Shown: piece by piece, positions 22,141-32,864 of the stretch | How positions within the stretch are numbered: position 1 is the first letter of the stretch | Layout: each line of letters begins with the position of its first letter | Assembly: GCA_003427395.1 (NCBI GenBank) | Contig: BFEA01000356.1 | Location: 347,635-411,634, forward strand | Origin: Chara braunii | Taxonomy: Eukaryota > Streptophyta > Charophyceae > Charales > Characeae | Direction: 5' to 3' | DNA length: 64,000 nucleotides | The notes under the pieces: generated by a model | What the model was told of the DNA's origin: nothing | What the model saw: only the letters and a program-made list of their open reading frames with translations | Databases searched by the model: none | Program-made: the position numbers and the translations under genes

Positions 22141-23682
22141 TGTTAGGGTCAAGGCTCGAAGGAAGTCATATAACTAAATCTAATGCATAATATATACTAC
22201 TAAAATTACCCTGTTCTCATAATGAAGGCGCACATAAGAATCTATTCAGAAAGACAGCGATACCGAAGAGAGATTTTCAGCAAATACCCCCTTAGAATAA
22301 ATCACAAATATTCATTTGAAAACATAATCCAGACATTAACCAAACATCACTTCTACTTATCAAGGAAGGATATGAGATATATACGTCACATAAGCAGATA
22401 CTCCAAACAAGAGTCCAATATATAGTACAACCCATAATAAAAAACATATATTGATAACAATTCCCGGTATGATCAACACAAATTATTTGCAAGGGTTGTA
22501 GTTGAAGGGTACAATATGCTTTATAAACAATAATATGTCACCAACTCAACTGCCAGTCATATAACAGGATAAGTCTCAACAACGTATTCCATATTCTATA
22601 AGACAAAAATAAGACTAGCAATGAGTAAATAACATGGTACAATTGTTACCCCTTCAACTCTTAACCGAAGCATATATTACAGAGGGGTGGTGTAATCCTC
22701 ACAAGATAACATCTTGACTCGTGAGCCCCGTTCTAAAGATCAAGCCTCACTGCAGCCCTCTCTGATTCCAGCGCTTGCACCCCACCGACCCTATCATGGT
22801 CAGATGGACAACCCCATTCAAACCTATCAAGGCAACGAACAGTGAAATCCGCACCCTCACAAATATGGTGGCCCTGCTTAACGGGAGACGAACCTAGGTC
22901 GCTACTCCAGAACCGCTCTCACTAAGCAGTAGTTGTTTCACTTGGCCATCACAATTTCAGCAAGGTAACAAACCTCCTTCCTCCTCTCTCAATAGATAAT
23001 GTAGTTACTCTCCTATCATAGGAAAGGTAATAAAACCCCACTAATGGACCAGAAACATTATTCGGCGCGAGTCTCACTATCATTCTTGAGACTGATAACT
23101 GCTTCCTTAAGCCTTAACAAGGGAGTAACAATTCGAGAATGCAATTCCACTGAGGACAACTATACACGCTGACTTACTCCCTTGAGAAAGAAACACCTTC
23201 CCCATGAGTGAGTCACCCCATTCACCTCTAGTCCCATGCCAGATGTGGGTTTCATGCAAAGTCTATGTCCTCTTTGAAAGGCAATCCATACATACGTCAT
23301 TAATCAAATATCAAACAAAATACAGAAAGACACATATATGGCAACAACAAGATAAAAATTTTCATAAAGATAAATATATATATTTATATACTATACATTC
23401 TTAAAACATAAGCCTCTCTTCAGGTTAGCCAAACCGTTAGCTAAATGACCACTACTTCTCAAACTTTTATCCGTAGTTACATCTATACAATCCCTTAGGT
23501 GACTCAACTTATCGCCAACCGATACCATCGAAGGATCTAGGGACACAGTACCTATCATACCATAATTCAGTCTGAATTCAAGGATAAATTTTTACTATTT
23601 AAACCATCCAATACCATCAAACGATGAACCGTAAAAACCCAGAGAAACTTCTCATTTTGTCTATTTCTCACATTCTCATACC
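22141..23682. other. AT-rich stretch between Gag fragment and LTR B
   Basis: If LTR B is the 5' LTR of the Gag fragment to its left, this is the leader. A clean primer binding site is not visible next to 23,683. ACCCGGC at 23,680-23,686 may be its remnant (compare CCCCGGCAACG at 58,901). No protein is supported. Confidence 0.4.
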
Positions 23683-25439
23683 CGGCGAGCTCATCGGTCC
23701 GGCACCGCACAAGGCAGCGCGGGACCCTCCCGACCACGTCACGCAGGAGTTGGTTTTAATCCTCGTCGTAAATGCATATGGAGCTTCCGCAAACCGCTCC
23801 GGCCGAGTACGCCAGTCATATCTCTCGCGAGCCCCTACGACAGGATAGGGCCTATGCGAGGCACGACTTACCTCCACCTTACGGGAACTGTCACCTCCCT
23901 TCGGTGGTATCCCCGCCAAGCTACTAGTCCACAATACAAAAGATGATCAGCTGCAATCGCAGAGGTGGACTAGCCGAGGGCGTTTCTCATTCGCTATAGC
24001 ATAGGGGGTACGCGCGGTATTACATCTCTATAGAACCCGCACACGAACCGGCATTTCGGGGGGCTAAGGTCCCAAGCGCGACTCGTTGTCGGTCGACAAT
24101 GACGCATCCCACACGCCACGCGCACACCATATAAAGAACATTAAAAAAAAATAAACACACACGCACACGTACGTAAATATGCATATATACAGAACGACAC
24201 TGAACAAACAACGCGACAACACTCCTAGTCCCTTAGTAGTTGTCCTATAACTTTCTGATGCAGAAATCTGATAGGCGTCGCATGCGAGACTTAGTATAAA
24301 ACTGCGCGGACGCAGGACCTTCTCATATCAACTAGAAATGCAAGCATATGCAAGCAGTCGCAATGATGGCGTACTATTTCGTACCCATACTCATGCAGTC
24401 CTCGTTAATCTCGAGGGTCGCATTCGACACTCAAGTGTCGGTTGACACCTGCCTTGAGGGATTGATCTCTCGACGCTGGACAACCGCCAAGTGCGGTTGA
24501 AAACTACACCTTCGTCTGCACCCTGCGGAGAGTGGGTGGTACACAGGTTCATACCTGTGGTGACAATCGTCTCTTATGGCCCTGGAGACCAGATCTATCA
24601 TCCAGGGTCAAGAAAAATGTTAAGGGGTTTTGACTTTGACGGCTGCCACAGACTACAACATCCAACTATAAAAATTAATAAGCAAAATCAATCAGTGAAT
24701 AAGTAAACCCCCAATACTCACATATCAAATCAGAACTTGAGATAAAATAAAAGAAGGGGAAACATAAACCCATCAGGTATGCATTTCGTGCCACACATGG
24801 TTATCATTGTCACTGCCTCCAAAGTAAGACTCGTATACCAAGCTCCAAAATACTAACCTGCATAAAACAGGCACACACAATAGCCACATTGCCATACACC
24901 AATGTGGTCAACTTTATTGTTCCATGTAATTCACACCACGTCTCACACACTCAAGTCCTTGTCATAGTTAAACTTTCCATAAATATCATAAGTGCTTTAT
25001 AATGACCATTTAAAAGAAGTCTAATAAAAACCCTCAAAGAAACATATCAAATCTCAGGGCTAAAGCAATCAAGTTGAGGTACAGGTGTAAGCAAAGTTGT
25101 GTCATGAGCCGACGAGTCGGCGATCAACCAACCGACCTGTTATCAGTGATAACAGAAGATGATCCTTATTGGATCAAGTTGAAACTAGTCCAAATCCTGG
25201 ATCGAATGTCCGAAGAAGACCTGTATCATACGACAGGTCAATGCCCAAGCTAAATCATCAATGTCTGGAGATAAAATCCTCATGACACGTCCTCACTCAA
25301 GACTATCTTGATAACCAATCCTAGGTCTATCTCTAAGCCAGTGCCCAAGGAAAGGTAGATCTATGGCAGAATCTCTCCCATACAGAGTGGATCCCCAGAG
25401 TCGCCACCTGTCAAAATATAGCCTATCTCCCCTAAACTA

Positions 25440-25955
25440 CGAAAATTTCGGCAGCGCTTCCCATAGGAAAAGTGACTTTCCAGAATTTATATCAGCCTAA
25501 ATATGAAAACAAAAATAATCTTCAACCTTTCAAAGTCAAATTTTGTTCTCACTGAATTAGCAAAAATTTGGGCAGCACTCCCTTTAGAAAAGGAGACTTC
25601 CCAAATTTTTGCTAAGCCATATATATACAAATCAGACAAGTTGAACCTTGAAAAGTTAAGGTTTGACTAACTTCTTAGATTTGCATAAATTTCGGCAGCG
25701 CTTCCCTTAGAGAAAGTAGCTTACCAAAATTTATACAAAGCTACGTTCAGAATCTTAACTTCTCAAGGTCCAATTTTGTCCAACTCCCTGAATTAGAAAA
25801 ATATTTGGGCAACACTCCCTTTAGAAAATGAGACTCTCCATATTTTTACTAAGTCATTTATAAAAGTCTGACGAATTAAACTTTGAAAAGAAAAAATTTG
25901 ACTAGGTTTTGTAAAAAAATCGACAGCCCTTCCCCTAATGAAAGTAGCTAACCAA
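25440..25955. repeat. Five-unit hairpin-core array in LTR B
   Basis: Cores at about 25,449, 25,571, 25,692, 25,805 and 25,921 (GGCAGCGCTTCCC, GGCAGCACTCCC, GGCAGCGCTTCCC, GGCAACACTCCC, GACAGCCCTTCCC) lie about 120 bp apart, each followed by T-A-G-A-A-A and a second AAATTT. The first, third and fifth are more alike than the second and fourth, hinting at a two-unit higher-order repeat. Confidence 0.8.
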
Positions 25956-26284
25956 GATTTATACAAGCCAAGTATAATAAAAGATCCCCGAAAATGCAGA
26001 AATTGACACCGAAAATGCAGAAATTGACCTAAGTAAAAATAAACTTAGCTCAGAAAATAAAGGAATTGAAACCAACTTCTATAGCTCTAGCATGTGGCGA
26101 GCATCTAAAACAACTGCCGATCAAACTGAAACTCAAGCTAAGTAGTAGTCTCACTCAGCCACACGCAAGCCAAACCACAAAGGTAAGTACTCTCACCATC
26201 CCCAAGTCAACATTATCAAACAACAGTCAGTTCATAATCTTTCAATGATTTATCCCTTTATACCCAACTTACATAAGGCATAAA

Positions 26285-26960
26285 GCTAGACCACCCAAAC
26301 TTATGAGAACCTGCTTAGCTCAGCCATAGAATATACACAAACACAGGGCACAACAAGTTTTCTCTTCTTTGAGCATATGACTAGGCCACACTAGTCGCCC
26401 TGAACTGTTTAAATATCCCAACTTTATATAATTGTCTTCACTTAGTCTTTTGAGGTAGCATATAACTGAACCGATCATCTTTAGCTCAAGATTCAGTCTG
26501 CCCCTTTGTACTACAAGTTTATTCTTAATCGGTACTCTCTTTAGTTGGTGATAAGCTATAGTCAGACCACCCAAACTTATGGAAACCTGTTTGACTAGCC
26601 TATTCATAGATAAAATAGTAGTAAAGTATAGTGAAATTATAGTCTTCTGGTTCCAGCAAGTGAGTGACGTTGGACCAAGGCCACCCAAACTTATGGAACA
26701 TATATGGTCCTCAACCTGGTTCATTCTCTTAAAGCCAAAGCAGAAAAAAACTGAAAGAAACCCAAAGTAGACAAGGCGACCAAGCCGCCCAAACTTATGG
26801 AACATGCTTGGTCCCTGAAAAGTCAGTCATAGTCAGCCCTCGCAAGTCAAAGCAATCAGACCACCCAAACTTATGGGAGCCTGTCCGGTCCTTTAGGCAT
26901 TCAGAAATAAACATAGCACTGAACCCTCCAATGTTATGGAGACTCTTCCAGCCTTTGGTT
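26285..26960. repeat. Satellite of LTR B, core CCACCCAAACTTATGG
   Basis: Units near 26,292, 26,567, 26,681, 26,787, 26,860 and 26,925 share CCRCCCAAACTTATGGRA followed by a CTG/TGG phrase. The array occupies the same relative place as the CCCTAACTTAAGGG array of LTR A and may be a diverged relative of it. Confidence 0.8.
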
Positions 26961-28377
26961 GACCCATTCAAACTCATGCAATACAACCTTCCTCCGAGAT
27001 GCAATCCCACACTCTGCTTTCAATCAAACAAAAGAAACTGAAACTGAACTTGCACAATCATTCATTTAGTTTAATGTCTGGTTTATTTTCTGAAATCAAA
27101 CTGAAAGTCAAAGTAGGGATACATGCAACATACTCAGTCAAAACACAATAAAGAATATAAATATGGGCTATAACTGGTTAATAGGAGGGAAGCAATGGTT
27201 ACCTTTCAATTCCCTGTCTCCAGAACTCCTTCTGAGTTCCGGCAGAGCTCTCGCAATCGGTGGGCAGACTCCCCACAGAGTCTTGCTGCGGTCCTACGGG
27301 TTGCAATCCCGCCTGCTGCCTTCCTCTCTGAACATGATTAGACTGAGATTAAAAAGAACAGAATGAGGGGTTTCAGACTCTCAAGATATAGGAGAGGGAC
27401 TGACTCAACTCCCAGGAGAGGGCCTCGTTACCTTCATGCGACTGAGGGCCCAAAATGGTACCCAAAACGTGCAGCAGCCCGGTCAGACTAAAGTCAAATT
27501 ATCAGTTGCTGACTTTCTCACGACCCTCTAACTTGCGGTAATAACCCCTTTCACAAGCCGGATCGTGTCTCGAAGTCCCACTGCCTCGATCTCAAACGGC
27601 ACCGTCACTTAACACTAGTGCATATCTCCCTCACACTATATCAAAATGCTGGTGATGTATATTGACTCCCTAGCGACTCTCCAATTTGCAGCAATGATAT
27701 CCTTTGTTAGCTGGACCAACTCTGTTGCGCAGTCTAGGAAGGTTGCCGACGCACATAACAACCGTGCTCAACAATCAACCCCGTAGCCATGCATAATGCC
27801 AAACGCAGTTCGACCTTAGCGTTGTGCAATCAGCCGTACAGGCGCAACACCCAACAGATACTGCACACCTCGCATGCCTAACAATGCTTTCAGTAGTTCA
27901 GCACGATGCACAGCGAGCTCACCGTTAACTCACGACGGAGCACAACATACGTTGCAACAACCCAACTATTCACCGTAACAACCCACTGGTCGGCTCTTCA
28001 ATTTTCAGTAATGACTGTTTCTCAGACTCCCGATTGTCCCATAGTATAATCAGGGTTCCACCCACAGTGCATACTGCAGGAGGCCTTGAAAACAGCTTCA
28101 CTTGTACTCACAACGCAGATTACACCTTCTTAGCATGGAGAAACGGTCGCTGACCATACTCACTCGCAGCAGGCCCTCTTAGCACGTCCGCCTTCTTGTA
28201 AGTGTGTATCGGCCCGTTCAGGTAGTACAACCTGCCCCCTCTTCCCTTCATGACCTCATTAGTTCTGATCATTAAGCAATCGCCGATCACCTGACAAGTT
28301 GCGACCGTAGCTCGATCGCCGGCTCCTTGCCCCGTAGTCGCGTCCAAACAGGTACGTACTCCGCACCCACTTTTTCT

Positions 28378-28378
28378 C

Positions 28379-28447
<69 letters not shown>
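28378..28447. repeat. (CT)n microsatellite
   Basis: CT tract with one CTTT interruption, between the tail region of LTR B and R1 copy b. Confidence 0.97.
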
Positions 28448-28450
<3 letters not shown>

Positions 28451-28558
28451 CGTACGTCCGTTTTCATTCACGCGCTTCATTTCACACACCAGCAGCTGCG
28501 CACAAAAAGAATCAGGATGAACCTTCTACTAGAACGAGAAGTTATACACCGCTACCCA

Positions 28559-30128
28559 ATCGTATGTGCAGAGAATAATGAGAGGTTACTCTCGTCGTCG
28601 AAGTGAGCAACGCACCGGTTGAAAAGGTAAGTTTCTCACCCCGCAGCCGCCCTCACACCCGTTCCACCGTTTGAATGAGCAAAATTGGAATGAATCTTTT
28701 ACCAAAATCCGGGTAGGTTCATTCCTTTCCATATCCTCTCTTTCTTCACGCAACTCTTTTCCTTTTCAGCTTCTATCCCACTAACCCTTTGTTAAAGCTA
28801 ACTTCAAAGTCGGATTCGCCCGACATCCAAACCCTAGTTGAGCTTCTCCACTCGCTTGATTTCGTTATATTTCGAGCGGGAGATCGCTTATTTTCTTTCT
28901 ACCACAGCCCCTCCCGCCATCTCTTCGCGTAATGCTTTCTTCTACTAACCCACGATCTACTCATCTACTATCCAAACTAACACTATTATCGCAGTCGCTC
29001 GATAATCAAACCCTTACGTAGCACCTTTCCGTACCTAAATCCATCAAGTAACGAGAGTATACAATCTCTTTTCCGCCCTTCACCTTAAACTACATCGCTA
29101 CCTCCCGCACTAACTTCCTCTACTAGCTCTCATTCTACTAACTCTTTATTGACTTTGAGGTCATAAACAGGGTGGCCCGCCCCTAGAATGCCAACTTTGA
29201 TCCTTCACTCGCGAGAGAAGGTTAACAACAGTCGTATTTTTCATCACCACTTCAGGACACCCTTCACCACTTCAAGATGCAGCCTGCCTAAACAGGTGGT
29301 TTTCAGGGTCTTCGGACCTATCACCACTTCAGGACCATTCAGGTCTGAAAATCCGAAATGGCCCTGAAGTGGTGAAAGCTCCGAAGACCTTGAAAACCGT
29401 CTGTTTAGGCAGGCTGCATCCTCAAGTNGTGAAGGGTGGTTTTCATGGTCTTCGGACCTTCCACCACTTCAGGACCATTCAGGATTTCCAGACTACCCAA
29501 AACTCTCACTTGAGCACTTCAGGACACCCTTCACCACTTCAGAATGCAGCCTGCCTAAACAGGTGGTTTTCAAGGTCTTCAGACCTTTCACCACTTCAGA
29601 ACCATTCATGATTTCCAGACTGCCCAAAACTCTCACTTCAGAATTTTCATTCTTGAATTTTCAGCTACCCGATAACCGCTTGTGTCACTCGTCCATTTTC
29701 GTTAAGAAACAGGCGAGATCTGCCCTTTTCGATACCACCATATGCTGCACTCTGCCATCTCCGCGCACCCATTTTTCTACTAACCTCCTATCCTACTAAT
29801 CCACTCCCAAAATTAACATAACTATTGTGCTCGCCCGTGGCTAGAATCCCGAAATTGCCTCCTCCCTTGCCTGATTCTATTAAGAATCAAAGGAGGCGCT
29901 CGTTTTCTCATCCCCATAGCTAACTCTCCCTCTCCGCTTCGCCATTCAACTTCTCAAATGTACCCGACGCAAAATCCCGCCCGGGTTCACTCACCTTCTT
30001 TTTACTCCCCTTTCTTCTCCTCCTGCTTCCTGACTGCTCCGCTCTCCTTTCTTCTGCTGCCTGTCACCCGCTTACACTGTTGCTCCGCTCGCTGTTGCCT
30101 GTCGCTGCCCTACCGGACCCACGCCCGC
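28559..30128. repeat. Dispersed repeat R1, copy b (with insertion)
   Basis: Aligns with 872-1,960 from ATCGTATGTGCAGAG to the identical end ACGCCCGC at 30,128. It is interrupted by a 473-bp insertion (29,212-29,684). Copy b is followed immediately by R2 whereas copy a is followed by LTR A, so ACGCCCGC is a true boundary of R1 or a shared insertion point. Confidence 0.85.
29212..29684. mobile_element. 473-bp insertion with 7-bp target duplication
   Basis: The insertion sits between two copies of TCACTCG (29,205-29,211 and 29,685-29,691). The uninterrupted R1 copy a has one TCACTCG at 1,517-1,523, so the empty site is known. Inside are repeated TTCACCACTTCAGGACC phrases in both orientations and a long stem: GCAGCCTGCCTAAACAG (about 29,279) pairs with CTGTTTAGGCAGGCTGC (about 29,401-29,417). 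Ends are only weakly inverted (AAGGTTAAC against AAGCGGTTATC). It encodes nothing and looks like a non-autonomous foldback-type DNA element. One N lies at 29,428. Confidence 0.8.
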
Positions 30129-30824
30129 GACCCAGGAATATGTTGTCGGTCCTTCCCAAGGGGCACTTGAGCATCGACTGCCTCGGTGCTTATTGGGGAG
30201 GGGACCTGAGGAGAGTTGCAGTGACTGCCCCATCGTAGAAGCCCGACCCCGATGTTACCAGCCGGCACCTGACCCGTATCTCCTACCGACTACAGCAATT
30301 GTCGCACCTGCAGGTGGGTGCAGCCCCCACATGTTCTCTCGTTGGAGGTTAGAGCACGGATGCGGCTGCTACGGAGGTCCCCGTAATACTGTAACGGGGT
30401 AACTTCGGCGCGGTCACGAAAACAGTTTGTGGTCGCACTTCAGGCCATCGACACTCTCCAAGTAGAAGGCGAGGGAAGCCACGACCACGGACCCCACCAC
30501 ACTCGACGGCCGTATCGGCCACCGCGCCCTGGCGTCGGCTTAGAGCCGATTATCAGCATAGGCGGGCGTGGCAATAAACTAAACAATCATAAAAATAATA
30601 AATAGCGAATAGAACTAGATGCAGGGCGCGACCCTCTGCCCGTGATGCCATGCACACCCGGGCCTCGCAAGGTTGCACCTCGCCATCAATACCCCGCGTG
30701 AGCCGCTCACCCAAACAAGGACCTATACTTCCTCTCGCACGCACGCCGTCGGACGGGCGAGGCCGCACTTGCGTGACTTGCAGAAAACACGCCAAATACC
30801 CTTGTAAGGGTATTTGGTACGACA
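30129..30824. repeat. Dispersed repeat R2, copy b
   Basis: Aligns with 18,170-18,882, starting GACCCAGGAATATG and ending in the palindrome AAATACCCTTGTAAGGGTAT (30,794-30,815) plus TGGTACGACA. The left palindrome present in copy a is absent because R1 abuts here. Confidence 0.85.
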
Positions 30825-32156
30825 ACGACTCTTCTCTTTTGAACTTCTCTTGTACATTGTCTGAGATTTTCCTTGTTGTTTTTCTCGGTACGTATGCATG
30901 GAATGAATGTAGGTTCTCTTTTGATAACGATCTTTTCGATCTGTTTTGCGATGCCTGTGTTGTCTTTGACCAGTGTCCGCCGACATGAGCTATGTGATCA
31001 GGCCTGATTGGAAATGCTCACTTTGGATGTGTGAAACCTAACTGTCGATTTCCTCCTCCTTCCTCCTTTTCGCGTCACATGTATGACATGTAGTGATTGG
31101 TAGGATATTTGCTCATATGGTTGAATGCGACCGACACACGGAACCAATCGGATGTTCCTTACGTGCACGCTTGTGTACATTCGCGATCTCGAGAGAGCCA
31201 AGTCGCCATGTACGCACTCGCCCACGTAAGTCAGCCTCACCCTCATGTAAGGATGTGGGGGATGCGACTTCCTAAACAAACATGGCTGCAAGATCTCCTT
31301 CATGGGCGTCCGACTACGAAAATATGAGGGATCCGGAATATCGTGAGGACTGGGAAGGCGAACAACTCAGACGGTAGGGAAATTTAAGGAATCCGAAATT
31401 CCCTTGCCTAACAGAAAACGATCGATTATGCGCAAGGGATTTTCACTGCGCCATAACTAGCGACCCTAGATGCCCCGACTACCCGGACACTTATAACACA
31501 CAATATTTCATATCCCCCGGCTTCGTCGTTATTACTACTAGCTTCCCTCCCTTCCATCTCCTGCTCCCGTATCACCAACTCACAGTGGTACCGTGGAATT
31601 CCATAGCTCGCTACTGGCCTAGCCCGCCGTGCGAGGGTTGTCGGTATCACCGGACGCGCCGAGCTTCGGGAATTACCCGACAGGCTCAAACCGAAGTTGA
31701 GCAGCGACCGTACAACCTCCACGCACGACCCACCTCAGCCGAATCCGAGGCCTGCTACGAGTTGCGCCGACAGCTGGGCGAACCACACGACCGACGCCGA
31801 AAACGAAATCAACGGTGATGGTGACTCCTTTTTCTTTCTGGCCTTAAATGTTAATCTGTTGGCAGGGGCATGATGTTGGGATTTTGTTCGAGAATGCAAT
31901 AATGTTTAAATCTATCGGTACGGCTATAGCAAGAAATTGCCCCAAAATTTTAGCCTGGGATGCACTACGCATGTCATCTGCCTTATGCTGCACGACATCA
32001 GCTACCTCCCCTCTGAGTATACCCTTTTTTTTGCACCTGTACCCCTGGAACTTGTCACAGGAGATCTCAGTTCCGACCTGAGACTCCACCCCCACTTTCC
32101 GCGACACAATCCTATAGTCACAAGAAATAGGTCGGGTGTTCTGCAGGCGACCAACA
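30825..32156. other. Unassigned stretch upstream of plus-strand gag
   Basis: No recognisable gene. It would include the leader of the plus-strand gypsy element. No LTR or primer binding site could be identified. A frame open from 31,937 joins gag, but the stretch before the Met at 32,157 is not convincing as protein. Confidence 0.4.
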
Positions 32157-32864
32157 TGAACGCCAATCAACAAAATCCCAATCAAGCTCAGCGAACGCCT
32201 GCACCACGAGCACGGGCACCTGTGGCCCCACCCGATCTCAACCTTTTTGACCCGGCACATCATCTTGTCGGAGCATGGTTGGCCACACTCCGAGCGCAAC
32301 AGTATGATAATGACGAAGCACAGATTAACATCCTCACCCGATTGGGAGGAGATGCATATCACTGGTTTAGTACCTATGTTTGGATTGATCTCCCGACATT
32401 CGAGTGAGATTTTTTGAATTGATTTGATTATATCCATCCCGAACAGGTTCTCTTCATGATTAAAGATGAGGTGCAAAAACCTATCGAATCCGTTACAGAA
32501 TACCGCAATAGATTCTATCGAATGTTCGTAAAGACTGAGCGAGGAGAGCAGGTAGGAAGAGACTTATTTATTGATGGACTCCGCAATAGGACGATGAGGA
32601 AGAAGCTGCGTAAACAGTTCTCGCCCATCAATCATACGCTGCAACAGATTATGGCCGCCGCGGAAGAAATGGAACGAAAGTTCGCCGCGAGTTTCCTAGA
32701 AGGAGAAGATTACCCCAGGGAAGAGGATTCGTCGGAGTTGGCTAGGGCCAAGGCCGAGTTAGCCACATTGTAGAACAAGTTCGAAAGTACGGGATTTTTG
32801 TCCTATCACGTCACCTATTTGGAACAGATCGCACCTAAACGAACGGCTCCTAGTGTGATCACGG
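32157..32864 (+). pseudogene. gag: Ty3/gypsy Gag, N-terminal half, broken
   Basis: From Met 32,157 the frame has a basic, Pro/Gln-rich leader and then a retrotransposon Gag domain (PF03732-type) with DPAHHLVGAWLATLRAQQ and the typical VTEYRNRFYRMF and LRNRTMRKKLRKQF segments. Three in-frame stops interrupt it: TGA after LPTFE (expected Trp), TGA after DFLN (expected Arg) and TAG after AELATL (expected Gln). All three are explained by single C-to-T or G-to-A changes. The product would be the structural capsid precursor of an LTR retrotransposon. The frame is cut at 32,865 where an LTR-like repeat begins. The knuckle and protease follow 5 kb downstream. Confidence 0.85.

Larger units (their letters stand above)
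23683..28100 (-). repeat. LTR-like repeat B
   Basis: Same landmarks and order as repeat A: head (23,686-24,110, with CATCGGTCC, GACCCTCCCGACCACGTCACGC, GGGGGGCTAAGGTCCC), CGACACTCAAGTGTCGG palindrome (24,426), AGTATAAAACTGCGCG (24,289), TTATC palindrome (25,133-25,152), five hairpin cores (25,445-25,950), its own satellite (26,285-26,960) and tail (27,205-27,450 with GTTCCGGCAGAGCTCTCGCAATCGG). The 27,500-28,050 stretch has three loose repeats of a GACTCTCCAATTTGCAGYAATGA motif. The right end is not precisely visible. Orientation is inferred from LTR D. Confidence 0.7.
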
